NCBI GenBank assembly: GCA_905250115.1
Contig: CAJNOI010000017.1
Location: forward strand, 62,001 to 126,000
Direction: 5' to 3'
Source: Adineta steineri
Taxonomy: Eukaryota > Rotifera > Eurotatoria > Adinetida > Adinetidae
DNA: 64,000 nucleotides
Part shown: piece after piece, positions 11,642 through 24,600 of the stretch
Numbering within the stretch: the first letter of the stretch is position 1
Layout of the letters: each line of letters starts with the position of its first letter
Made by a program: the position numbers and the translations under genes
Notes under the pieces: generated by a model
What the model saw: the letters and a program-made list of their open reading frames with translations, nothing else
What the model was told of the DNA's origin: nothing
The model's database searches: none

Positions 11642-12995
11642 TTAGTAAAATGAATTTTGAGACATGCCAGTTTCCGCTGAATCAAATGATCGTGCACGTC
11701 TGCGACCATTTTTCTTATTACATAGAAAATAACAAGCACAAATTGAACCCGATAATAGAAGTAAGAAAATACCACCAATACCCACGAAAAGCCATGTATT
11801 ACTAGATTTTTCTGAAAATAAATCAACTATAAATAAAAATACAATACATCATCATACCTTCCAATGCTTCCACTTCTATATATAGGGAAAAAAAAGAAAA
11901 TCTTTATTAGATTTTGAAAGAAAAACGAGTTCTTTTCAAATACCTGATGTTTCAATTGCTGGTGGTGGTGGTGGTGGATCTATTATATAAATAATAACAT
12001 TTATTTATCTCTAAATAATTGACTTACGAATTTCACAAAGTGTATGTGATTCCCAACTACAAAACCAATCATGCATACAAACATTACCATCGTGAAAGAA
12101 TGCTAAACCAATACATGCTTGACGTTCTCCGGTTGCTTTTAATTGTACATAATTTGGTTCATGTCCAAGCGGTGAACTTTTTGAACTAAATTTTTGTTAA
12201 TAGAAAAACAAAAGATACTTTCTATACAATTTAATTCACCACCAATATTGACTTTTTTTTGTAAAAGAAGGTCCATGAGAAACTAATTTAAAAGTTCCAT
12301 CACCACGCCAATCAGTTAACATTGCTCCTAACCATATACTACCAAAATATACACCATCTTGTGGTACTCGTTGATACATGTTAAGCATAAGAGAAGCATA
12401 TTTATACTTAAGAATAGCTAATATTGATTTATACTAAGAGAAAGATCAATAGATTTCAATGATATATATTTTATAGATTAGATTACTTCTTGATCGGAAC
12501 GTAGAACAAGAAGATCACCACCATGTTCTTTACAACGTTCACGTGCACGTTCCCAAGTCGATTGAGTATCTTTACCTAATATTAAATTATAGCATCTAAA
12601 TAAAATACTTGCATACTTTTTTTGTCTTTCGATCATCGTATATAATTCACTTACTTTGTACCTGTAGTTGTATAACCAAGCGGACATGTCATACATTCTT
12701 CACCAGTCTTTAAATATGATAATTATCTAATAAATAATCACGAATTTTTATTAAAATTATACCCAAAATGAAAGAGGATTTTTTTCATCCGTTGTTTGAG
12801 CAATATTTGAACATAAACAATATCCGCTAATACATTTTAATGGTTCAGAACATGATGGTTTATCTGTTCCACATGTCTCATTAAATGCTCTAACTAATCA
12901 TAAAATATTATAGATAAATACATAAGTATCTTACCAAATCGTTTGTTAATAAACACAAATAGATTAAATAGGAGTAACTTAATAATATAGGACAT
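11642..12995 (-). CDS. C-type lectin type I membrane protein A
   Basis: Nine exons: 12935-12995, 12763-12893, 12655-12707, 12487-12595, 12240-12406, 12028-12185, 11944-11979, 11858-11875 and 11642-11811; the 5' edge of exon five is uncertain. The protein has a hydrophobic signal peptide, a Cys-rich module (ETCGTDKPSCSEPLKC), then KTGEECMTCPLGYTT. A C-type lectin fold follows: CYNLILGKDTQSTWERARERC, TDWRGDGTF, CMHDWFC, LCEI. A hexaproline stalk, one membrane segment (WLFVGIGGIFLLLLSG) and a basic tail ending NSFY complete it. It is probably a surface recognition or adhesion receptor; no clear Ca/sugar triad (EPN or QPD with WND) is present at the usual place. Exon eight is only 18 nt. Confidence 0.75.
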
Positions 12996-13195
12996 AGAAT
13001 AAGAACAATAGAATAAGCGCGTAATAACTATTCGGTAATATCTTTTCATTCAGTTTGAAAACAATAACTATCTAATCTCCTACCTACTTTTATTTTCATG
13101 TTAATGACATAATAATTATCTTTAAGTGTTAATTAACATCTTCGAAAAAATATCAATTTTATATAAATTAAAATAATATCTTTATTAGACTTTAT

Positions 13196-14412
13196 TTATC
13201 TAGATATTGTAGAATAAGTCGAATCAAAACTACCATCACGATATGCTGGATTATGTCGTGATTGTCCATTTTTTATCTTCATGAAAATACAAATAAGAAC
13301 TGTACAACATAAACATATGATAAATAAAAAAAGAAATCCTCCGATAGCCACAAGTGCCCAGAATGGTAATGAATAACCTAGATATAAAATTATTTTTCGT
13401 CATAATAGAAATTATTCTACCGAATAGCATGGCTCCATTTCCATTTGATTCCATTAAAGCTTGTGCATCAGCTGTACATGTAAAAATATGTTTTATTTTA
13501 TAAATAAATTATGAAATAAAACTCACCATTTATTCCAACATCGTCAGGTATTTCGAAATTAACTATGAACGAACATATATTTATAATTCATATAATGGAA
13601 TTTATACTTACATTGCTCTATATAAGCTTGTAAACTAGCAGCTTCAGCTGCTTGAGCTGCAAGTGCTTGTTGTTCTTTCTTCCTTTTTTCAGCTTCATGA
13701 TCAAGAATACACCATAGAGCAATAATACATTTCCACCAGGTTAATCGTTCCATAGTACTTTCAACTAACTCTCTTTCGGTTATTGCTTCATCTAAACACC
13801 GAAAAATCTTTTTTTTCATATCTACAAACTTTTTTAATTATTAACTTTCACATATAAAAGGATGATGTTCTTCACATGATACTCTTTTTAAACATAATGA
13901 TTGATCATTCGAACGTATTGTTAATATAATACAATTCAATTGTAACTCTTCATTTATTATATTTGTATCGTCACATAAGTCATATCTCGACCAGTCTATA
14001 TAAATATATAAATTTCTTTTCTTTCATTATCTTACTAGTCTTTTCAATCCAAGCACCATGTTGAAAATAATCGAAACCGATCTGGTTATTATTTTCTAAG
14101 TGATTAACTTTTTCTTGAATTAATTGAATTTTTTTTGAATTAGTAAGAGTTAAAAGTTGTGTAGAACTTGTTTGGCAAGCTTTCGAACTATCATACCAAG
14201 AAACATCACCACCTTGGGATGTTGCAAATATAATACAAAGGCTTTCTTCGGAAATATAATGCCAATTCGAATGACATTGATTACGAGATGATAAATTATC
14301 TATTTTTTTTGTAAATTAAAAACAATATAAAATTCGATAATATTTAACCTGCTTGTATCAAATTAAATATATAATTGAGAATAAAAATGAATTGGAACAT
14401 AAATCTAAGCAT
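13196..14412 (-). CDS. C-type lectin type I membrane protein B
   Basis: The start ATG at 14412 opens a signal-peptide exon (14349-14412). The lectin domain begins in the exon at 14299 (CHSNWHYISEESLC, SWYDSSKACQTSS, GAWIEKT) and ends in the next with CLKRVSCEEHHPFI. Next come an Ala/Gln-rich helical stalk (KKEQQALAAQAAEAAS), a short exon NFEIPDDVGIN, and DAQALMESNGNGAMLFG. A membrane segment (YSLPFWALVAIGGFLFLFII) follows, then a cytoplasmic tail with several Tyr and Ser ending DSTYSTISR. It lies head-to-tail with lectin A and has the same overall plan, so the two are probable tandem paralogues. The exon joining after PFI is ambiguous (two possible acceptors). Confidence 0.7.
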
Positions 14413-16050
14413 GTTGAATAGAAGATAGAAAATGCGCGTATTTATTTAGTTATTGATGGAAGATGAGATATATATGTACGTGGAATAAATTTAATATTCG
14501 ATAATAGTAGTTATAATTTATATAACACCGATCAAAGACGTTTGATAATTTTCTGAATATTAATATTACATTAATAATAATGACTTTTTTTTTGTTTCGA
14601 AAAATATAAGATTTATTGCCTTTTCAACACTTCATTCGATTTTTTTCTTCTTCGATAATTACAGAAAATTTCTCTTGAGATAATGTAATATGCACTTTTT
14701 CTTTTCATAGACACTTCGAAGTCAATTTACTCTTGTTTATGTTTCAAACATAAATGACAGTATCTATTGCTATGTGATGATATAACTAAATATCATAACG
14801 TATGGAAAGCAGTTGTTACTGTTTATCTCTGTCAGCAAGTGCGCTGTATCACATTACATGGTCATATAACCGCTTAACGAACTCAAATAAATACTATCTA
14901 AACTATTTTTTTTACTAAAATCAAAATATTTATCTTAATAAATTATTTAGATATGAAAAAAACATTTTAATTAAAATCATCCATCTTATTTTGTTGCTAA
15001 GTTCGTTTAGTAAAATCTTATATATACTAAGTGATTGATGGGTCTATTTATTTATTTCTCCTTCAACTCTATTTTAGTTGTTATTTTCGTACTTAAGAAG
15101 GATAATGCTGACAGTCAATATTCTGTCATATGTCTAGCAATTATCAGATAATGTCACTGTTGGTAACATTGACAAACACGAGAATAGTAAATAGTTGATA
15201 TTTTTATCTTGTAGATTTAAAGATGAAATTCTTTCCATGACCTTTAAAAGTATTATCATGATATTTTGAAAATAAGAAAAAAAGACATTTTTTGTTTTGT
15301 GAAGGTCTTTATCTAGTTTATTTATATTGGTATTTATATCGAATCGAACAATTCATATCTTATTCTGGATTTTTCTTCTTTCGCTTGAATTTTCAAAAAA
15401 ACAAACTTTTTAAGTGGCACAAATGAATACAATAGACAAAACAACAAAAATAATAGACAAAAAACACAGTATAAGATTAATCCCATTAAAGAAAAAAGAA
15501 AACGCGCACAATAATAATTGACAACTATTCCTTAAACAACAAAAAAAGGAGAAAGAGAAAGAGAAACAAACATCTGGATGATCATATTTTTTCTTTTTTT
15601 TTTCAAATATGTATATCTACGTAGGTGTGTGTCTGGTTTATTAGCAGAGTAATAGGAAAATGACAAAAAAAAATGAAGAATTAAAAGCGGTTTAACCTAA
15701 AAAGACATACGAAAAAAAGAAGTAATGATCTTGTGTTCGATGGCAGAAAAGAAAAGACAATAATATTTTTCACAGAATTCAGAAAAAAAAAGAGAGAGTT
15801 TGATAATATAATAATAACAGTCAGAGACAAATTGTCTAGATACGAAAAACACACAAATACACACACACACACACGCACACTTTTCTATGTCTAGAAAGAA
15901 CAACAGACAAGATATGGGTAAAGGAATTTCATTTCTAATTTTAATAAAAAAAAAAAGGAACAAAGAAAAAAAAAAGAAAGAAAAAAAAGGATGAGCCGGT
16001 GTTTTCTTGATCGTCGCCGAGAATGCTTTGTATTTGTTTATTTGCTTTAT
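14413..16050. other. Intergenic region, 1.6 kb
   Basis: AT-rich. It contains A-rich and GA-rich low-complexity tracts and a CA microsatellite near 15852-15880, probably 3' UTR and spacer of the intermediate filament gene. No exon is supported. Confidence 0.45.
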
Positions 16051-19000
16051 TTATTGGAATTTCTGATTGAATAAAGCTTTTTCATCTCCATTTGCATCAA
16101 GAAGTCGTGTAACCATATTCGAACCTGTACCCCATGTTGGAACATTTTCAGCTACTAAGGTTTCTTTTTGATTAACTGAACCTTTACTTGCAGTTCGACT
16201 TAAAACACGAATACGTGATCGTGATTGAAGTACAAAATTGTCTGGAAATTTATAAACAATATCTTCTTTGGAATCGATCTTACGACGAATAGTCCAATTT
16301 TTCATATCTTGATCTTTGCCTGTTGAACCGGCATTCTCAATAACGATGAAATTACCTTGTGGATCTACCTGATCAATAGCAATAGGACCTAAATAGAAAT
16401 ATATATATTTTTTAGAAAAAAATATATATACTATTCCTTTATTTCATGCTGTTTCATTGATAATATGAAGAAGACTAAATATTTGGGTAGTAGTAGTAGT
16501 CAGAAGAAATATATCTCACGCATTAAATATAGTGGACATAGGCGTGCTAAATGATAAACGATGACGAGAGTGGACGGTGTTGAAAAAACAAAATATACAT
16601 ATTATTTTAATCAATGATACACACGAATAAATTAATCATTAGTTATGCATCATAATGTAGTGAAGCAAAAAAATATAATCAAGGTTTTTTATTTATTTGT
16701 TTATTGATATTTGTATATATATATGTATGTATGTATGTGTTTTTTTTCAAAGCATGAGCTCCCGCTATGTGTAATTTGACGAGCAAATAAAAAACAAAAT
16801 AAGATTATAAAAAAAACAAAGCTCACACTTATACTTAGAACGAAAAAAAAATACGAAGAAGGAGAATGTCTGTTTATGTAGATTTAATGTTTAGTAGTCT
16901 AAAAAATAAAAATAACATGCAGTCAAGAGTAGCCTGTTGAAAAATCAATATAAGAAAAAAAGAAATCTTTTAGAATAATATGTTTTGATTGAATGAATGA
17001 AAATTTCATGTTTTTAAAAGTGTGAAATTTATTAAAGTTCGTTTTGGTTTGTTCATTGATTTGAAAAAATATGATTTTTAATTATTAGATGAGAACAAGA
17101 TGTAATATTTGGTATACATTTGTTGTAATTATAACCGTCCATCTGCGACTAATCATGCGTAATGAGATGAATGTTTACTGTCGCTGTCCAGAAAAAAAAA
17201 TGGGAGCAATTGGCCGGTAGGAGCGATGAGCGGGAACAAACAAAACGTCTCATCATGATCATTATCAACAACGAACGACGAGCGGGATGACAGAGATCAA
17301 GAAAAATGACAAGGGATCAAACGAATAAGACTAGTCCCGTTCTCAAGTATCTCGTGCAAAAGGAGAGATAAAAAGAAGTACATGCTGCTTTCCGATTGTT
17401 ATTATTATTATTATTCCGATTTACTTACAGCAGCAATAATAAAAAGAAGAAATATCATATAGGATTTATAACAGGAAATATAAATAAAGGGTTAAGAATG
17501 AAAATAGATATGGTTTTTCTCGATTTTTAAAAATAATATTCTAAAAAATATTATGGTAGAATCTGGAAAAACGAATTTTGAAAATTAACTAACCTCGAGC
17601 CGATTTTTGTACGGTCATTTTTTTCGTTGATACATCCGATGCTTGAGTATCAAACCGAGCAGCTGAAGCACCACCAACTGATGATCCTGTTTGATAATGA
17701 TAAGATGACGATGATGATGCAGCTCCACCACCGCCACCGCCACCTCCACCTCGTCCACCCGATAAATCACCACCTTCCATTCTTTGAAGATGTCCTTCTT
17801 CAACTTCAAGTAAACGTCTATATGTATTAATTTCAAATCTAAGTGAAACATTATTTTCAAGTACAGCAGCAATAGCTTGTTCACGTTGTTCAGCTTGATT
17901 ACGTAAATCGCCTAATTCACGATCACGTTCATTTTGTGCTCGACTATGTTCACCTGAAATTCGTTCAAAATCTTCTTCTAATTGACGAAGATGATTTGAT
18001 AAATCTGCATGTTCTTTTTGTAATCCATTATAATTATCACGATTTTCTGATAACATAGATTTCAATGATGATAAATCCATAACTTCAACAGCACCAGATC
18101 GACGTGCTTCATCAATTTTACGTTTTTGTTCAGCTGCTTGTTCACGAATTTCCTCTGTTTTAATTCTGTAATATTCTATAAATAAATAAATAAATAAATA
18201 AATAAATATAAAAATCTTTTCAATTAATTTTTACCTTCTAATTCACGTCGTTGTGCTTGTGAAAGTGCTTCAAAATCATTCTTAATATCGGCAATAGCAC
18301 GTGTTAATTCTGTTCGATAAAATTGACTAACATCAATTGGTAATGTTCCAAGTGAAGCCAATTCATTACGTTCTTCTTCATGAATTGCTTTCATAAAAGC
18401 TAATTGTTCTTCTAAAGTTTGTAATTCATTTTGTATCATAACACGTCCCATTGATTCACTATCAAATTCATTTTTCAAATTTTCTAATTGTTCCAATAGA
18501 CGTTTAACTTCATTTTTACTTCTTTCAATCTCTTGTTTTTTATCTTCAAAACGACCTCGTAAGGCATCTAATTCTGAACCACTACCTTCAAGTTGTTGTT
18601 TAAGCATAGCAAAACGATTACGATCGAGATTAACCAATTCATTGGCAAAATCTGTTTGATGTTTTATTAAAGATGCATCATATTCAGCACGTTTAGCACG
18701 TAATTCAGCTAAAGCTTTATCACGTGTAACATCATCAATTTGTTTTCGTAATGAAACTAATGCTTGATCATATTGTTCTTTAACTTTACCCGAATCAAAA
18801 CCTTTAGAAAAGAAAATATTTTTTATAATTGTTTTGAGTGAAAAAAAAATCACTTACCCCATTTTTGTTTTAATTCATCAAGTTGAGATTGTAATTTACG
18901 ATTTTGTGTTTCAAGAAATTTAACCCGATCAAGATAGGCACCAAATTTTGTGTTGAGTTCTTGCATTTCACGTTTTTCTTCTTCATGTTGATGATGAAAA

Positions 19001-19116
19001 TTACGCATTGCTTCAACAGCAGCACGACCACCAGGTTGAGTATCATTAGCAGCTCGAAAGCCACGTTCGATTATTGTGCGACGAATAACGGTTTGATCAC
19101 TACTACGATCAGCCAT
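16051..19116 (-). CDS. Cytoplasmic intermediate filament protein with lamin tail domain
   Basis: Four exons: 18858-19116, 18235-18801, 17594-18175 and 16051-16388, giving 581 residues in one frame. After a short head, coil 1A starts with the conserved LNTKFGAYLDRVKFLETQN. A long coiled-coil rod follows and ends in EINTYRRLLEVEE, the helix-termination motif. A Gly/Ser-rich linker (polyGly about 17720-17750, then SSSSS) leads to a lamin-tail (LTD) immunoglobulin fold including NWTIRRKID and VPTWGTGSN. There is no CaaX box or evident nuclear localisation signal, so it is a cytoplasmic protostome-type IF rather than a lamin. A 1205-bp intron precedes the tail exon, unusually long for this window. 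Confidence 0.93.
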
Positions 19117-19416
19117 GTTATGATAAATATGTACGATAAGAAGAAGAAATTAGGCTAAAAAAAAAGATAGATCATATCAAATAATCAGATAAATTAAAAG
19201 GGGTCAAGTGAAAAGTCTTTTTTTTTCTCATGTTTTGAACAGTTCTAACTGATACAGATGAATGAATCAATGGCGACATACGATTTCTGTCTAGTAATTT
19301 CTTCTCAATAATGTATGTACATGTATGTGTTCGATGCGAGAGATCAACAAACGGAGGCCTTCTCATGCTCTCGCCTGCCCGGCTTGTTCGTATATAAGCG
19401 TTGTTTCAAAAAAAAA

Positions 19417-19516
19417 NNNNNNNNNNNNNNNNNNNNNNNNNNNNNNNNNNNNNNNNNNNNNNNNNNNNNNNNNNNNNNNNNNNNNNNNNNNNNNNNNNNN
19501 NNNNNNNNNNNNNNNN
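19417..19516. other. Assembly gap of 100 N
   Basis: Exactly 100 N, the usual placeholder for a gap of unknown length. It removes the 5' part of the condensin gene to its right and part of the spacer between it and the divergent intermediate filament gene. Confidence 0.98.
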
Positions 19517-21467
19517 AAAAAAGCGGCGCGTCGTGTTAAATCCAAGGTTACAACATTTATTGCGAGTGATTTATCTAAAATAACTCTAGAACATGAATTT
19601 GAATTTCGTCCATTACAACCACCAAATATGTGTCAATGGCGTGGCGGAATTGGTAAAGATTCTATATACGCTGAAATGGTTTCAAGTACAATGTATTCAT
19701 CAAGTGATTATCCACTTGTTGATGGTTTTACGAATGCAAATAATCGACCAGAAGAACAACAAACTAAAATCGATACTATCCTTGACCATACAATAGCAAA
19801 AATGATTGATTTAACATCATTACGTGATGTTATTAGAACTAATGAAACACATGATCATATTCTTGGTAAAAAATATTATGTGTATATATGTATATGTAAA
19901 TTAAAATATGTTAATTTTTTCTAGGTAATCAAGCATTACGTGATTTTTCATTTAATGAAACACCAAGTAATTCGTTTATTGATACAATACATGAAAGTTG
20001 TCTTGGACAAATGGATGAAAGTCATGATAAATCATCCTATTCAAATAATGATGATGTAGATAATGATGATGGTTATAATCATGATGAATTAGTACATGCT
20101 GCTATTGAAGATCTTAACGATGATCCATCACACTCAAATGAAGTTTTTAAAAATGCTTTAAGTGAATTGAGTCATCAAGATCCATCAAGTATGATTTCTA
20201 ATCTCGGAAATTATCAATCACAACAATCATCTGATGTAAGTTTTCGTAACCTTGAACGATCAATTAAGATCATAACTAAGAGTTGAATGAATATCATTTT
20301 AGTTCAATCTTCCAGCTGCTGATGAAATTCTATCAGCATCATTTATGAGTACAATATCATTTGCTGATCAAATGCCAAACTTATTACATTCAAAAGATGT
20401 TCAATCTGAATACTCATATTTTGATGCCGCTAAACTTAAACTTTTTGCTGGACCAAATATATGGAAATATACAAATTTACTTAATACAACTAAAGCAGCA
20501 ACAACAACAACAAATACTTCAATTATTCAACATCAACAAGCACCCGCGTTTCGTCATAGAGTTAATAGTGAAGTAGGAAATCTTGGTATAGTCGGTCCAA
20601 AACGAACTGTTCGTGTTGATTTTTCTAATCAAACATTTATTGATCAAATTATGTTGGGTATTAATAATGGACGAGATAAAAAATCTATTGGAATATCTCA
20701 AAGTGCACTTATATTACGTATGAGAGAAAAAAGTTTAAATCAAATGCAATTAGCTCGAAAATTACGTCCATTAACTGATCTAACTAATTCACATAATTTT
20801 CCACAATTAAATTTTGAACGTTTACATGTAATTAATCGTCTAAATGATAAGCAACAAGAACATATTCAACAACATTATAATCATGATGATAATGATGATC
20901 ATGATTTTCATATTACAATTGAACATCATGATGATGATGAAGGTATATGATCTGATTATATCTAAAGAAAAAAATAATATCAATTTTTTGTTTTTAGACG
21001 CTCCATTAGCAGCTATGAATTATGATTTCATTCGTCCTGTTCATTATGAAAAAATCGAATTTGCTAAAGGTTCAACATCAGTTAATGCAAAAAATTTAAA
21101 ACGTCAAATGATTGAAGAATTTAAACGACAAAAAATTGAACATCAACGTACTTTATCACTTGATACAAGTACAGCAAGTCAACAATCATCATTAAATCAT
21201 ACTTCACAAGCAACTGTTGAATTTTCAATTCTATGTGAAAATCTTGCTGATCATGGTCATTTATCAGTACAAACAGATTTAGCATCAGCATTTTATTGTA
21301 TGTTAATTAATTGTAATGAAAATAAATTATATATGAAAAATAATTCCAAACGTGATGATATATTTATACAAGAATGTCCATTTACTGATCAACGTGATCA
21401 TTCAAAACTTTCTTATTCATATTCAAGTAGTTCAAATCTATCAACTACTTCACTTCTTGTTAATTAA
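19517..21467 (+). CDS. NCAPH: Condensin subunit CAP-H (kleisin, Barren), 5' truncated by gap
   Basis: Exons 19517-19865 (partial), 19925-20235, 20303-20942 and 20998-21467. CAP-H is the kleisin that closes the SMC2/SMC4 ring and binds CAP-D2 and CAP-G. Recognisable CAP-H landmarks are FEFRPLQPP, YSYFDAAKLKLFAGPNIWKY and the acidic-to-RVDF block. Next comes YEKIEFAKGSTSVNAKNLKR, the counterpart of the conserved KMDMKKLK segment. The C-terminal winged helix (LSVQTDLASAFYCMLINCNE...LYMKN) binds the SMC2 or SMC4 head. By comparison with vertebrate CAP-H, roughly the first 200 residues are missing and should lie in the N gap. The poly-A then A-rich flank of the gap is not coding evidence. Confidence 0.85.
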
Positions 21468-21604
21468 GAAAACATTCTTATTTTTTTTGTATACTTATAT
21501 GTTTATGTAACATTATTAGTTTTTTTTTGGTTTATTTAATAATAAAAATCTATTGTAAAAAAAAGGTAGGAATTTATGTACATATAGACACAGCATACCA
21601 ATGA

Positions 21605-24600
21605 TTAAAGATGCTTAATAAAGATTAATAAAGTAATTAAGATAAATAGAAGAAAGTGATAAGGAAATATTGCAGTTGAATGATTATACATTGTATTGAT
21701 TGTTTGGCCTGTAGATAATAATGATCGACCAATGACATAAACAGCATAACTTGGTGGATATACATTGAATGCTTGAACCATTGCATTAACAGATTGATCA
21801 CCACAACAGGTTACCATAAAATCTAGAAAAAGAAATTATTTATTAATATAATATTCATAGAGAATAATGTTATTTACTTTGATAAGACATTGTTGGATTA
21901 ACACCTAAAAGAATATATGAAAATTAATTTAATTCTTGTTTTTATAACTAAGAATAAGTATCAAGCATCTGTGTATTTATAAATTAACTCGTCTGTCTCG
22001 AGCTCATTATTCCTTTTAAATAATATGAATATCAATGCAATGTATAGCGGAAAGCTTGTGAAATATTAATCATCATAAGTGATGAACAAACCCGTTTTAT
22101 TTGTTGCATTTTTTCCTATTAGATATTTTTATTTCTTATTAGTTCTTCGATATATTCTATACGTACCTCCTGCTGGAGCACTAGCTATTGGTTGAACTGT
22201 AATACGTTCACCTGTCATAGCCATACATGATTGGGGCCCGGGAACATAATTCGAACCACTATAAAATCCACCTACACCTGTATAATAACTCTGACCACCA
22301 CCACTAGGTACTCCATTTATTGGTACTCCATTTATTGGCACTACGTTAATTTGTGGATTATAGGAAGAACCAAATGTTTGATTCCAAACAGTATTTAACA
22401 TTGGTTGACCTGGAACATCTAAAGTTGGATAATTAATTTGTTCAAATCCTGCGTAAGTTCCGTTATAGCCAGGAAAATATTGAGAATTTGGATTTGCATA
22501 ACCACTCATAACATAACCTGGATTGTACAATTGATTATAGGTACTAAATGGTGATGGAGCAGCTGGATATCCACCATAGACTTGTTGTTGTGGTTGAAAA
22601 TAACCTGGACCAAGATCTGGTGCTTTATAACCTTGTCCACCTAGAGATATTGTTCCATTTCTCCAAGTATCAGCCCAATCTTGTCGTTTACGACGATTTC
22701 GTCGTATAGGTGGTTGTCGTGGACCTTGTGCCATGTTGTTCTGACGAAGATATCCTCCTGAACTACTTACTATATTTGCCATTGGATCCAAAATAACATC
22801 AGCACATACATGACGAAGCACAAACTAATACAGAAATAAAAATATATTTTAAATTCAAAAATTTCAAATACTTGTCGAATTCGATTAATATCATTAGTAA
22901 CGCCAATCGATTGTAACGCTGTATTGGTTGGGATAAAAAGAGTATAAGGACGTCCAGATTGTTTTAATTGATCAATAACACCTGTTTGTTGAAGTAATTG
23001 TGTAAATGAACTACATACAATACAATAAAATTTCTTTTGAGACAAATAAAACAATATTTTACCTAGCTCCTTGCATTGTTGTAAGAACTGTATCTAATGG
23101 AATAACTGCTCCCGATAGGATACCACGAATAACATGCATAACACCATTTTTTATTGGTATATTCGATTCAGTATTAAGAACTGTAGCTGTGAATGGTATT
23201 GAATTATCTGGTCGACCAATAAGTGTTACCACTATAATAGAAAATTTTTATAAATATTCGACAGTATTCCAAGTGGAAAAAAGACTATAATATGCATCAA
23301 TATAGAGTAATCGAAGCTTTCATTTAATCTTTATATTTTATTTTACTCAAATTTGGCTTTCAGAATCTGAACTTCTTGGAAACTAGCAAAGGAACTTTCT
23401 CTCAAAATTGTCTGATTTTCTGAATGTTTTAATTATTTTATCTTGAAATTATCTTTAGTCTATAAATGACAATTGAAGAAGCAATAATCATGTATAAAAA
23501 TATATACCATTTCCATTGGGACCAGCAGTTACTTGTGCTTGAACAGAAAATGTTGGATCCATCGTAGGATATGTTTGTCCATTTTGAAACATTCCTGAAG
23601 TTGGAAAATTTGGTAGTTGATAGTAACTTGGATTAAGTACTGGATTAAGTTGTTGTTGTGCTAGAGCTAATTGCTGACTAGGCAAGATTTGTTGTTGTTG
23701 TTGCTGTTGAATGGGTAAGATTTGCTGTTGTTGATTAGGTAGGATTTGTTGTTGTTGTAGAGATAATTGTTGATCGGGTAAGATTTGTTGTTGTTGATTA
23801 GGTAAGAACTGCTGTTGCTGATTTGGTAAAAACTGTTGATTAGGTAAGATTTGTTGTTGTTGATTTGGTAAAAACTGCTGATTAGGTAAAATTTGCTGTT
23901 GTTGATTTGGCAATAATTGTTGCTTAGGTTGTATTTGCTGTTGATGTTGTTGATTTGGTGAAAACTGTTGATTAGGTTGTATTTGCTGTTGATGTTGTTG
24001 ATTTGGGGGGAAACTGTTGATTAGGTAAAGGTTGTTGTTGTTGATTAGGTTGTATTTGCTGTTGATGTTGTTGATTTGGGGGGTACTGTTGATTAGGTAA
24101 AGGTTGTTGTTGTTGATTTGGTAATAGTTGTTGCTTAGGTTGTATTTGCTGTTGTCGTTGTTGCATAGGTAAATTTTGTTGTTGTTGCCTTTGGTTGGGT
24201 AATATTGGTTGAGATGGTAACACTTGATGCTGTTGAAAATTTACATTATGTTGACTGTTCAACTGCCGACGGCGACGACGTTGTCGTGATGGGTTTTTAT
24301 TTTGAACAGCACCAGATCTTTGATATTGCTGTATTGGAACACCTGTTTGAATAAATGGTTGTTGTGGTACAATCGTGTTTGTCATAGCTGCCATTTGATC
24401 TATATATACAGGAAAACGTAAAATATGCCGGCGTAAATTCTAAATAAATAAAGATAAATAATTTTTTAACTGTTATTCTTTTTTTGTTTTATATACGTAC
24501 TTTACTCAGTTCTTGAGAATTTCCCAATTGTTGTACATGTATTTGTTGTGGTATAAGAACAGTTATATTCAATAAATTTTGTGGATTATATATACTCGGA

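Noticed and set aside
19315..19583. Frames running through the N gap
   Set aside because: Translation through N has no meaning; only the part to the right of the gap matches CAP-H.
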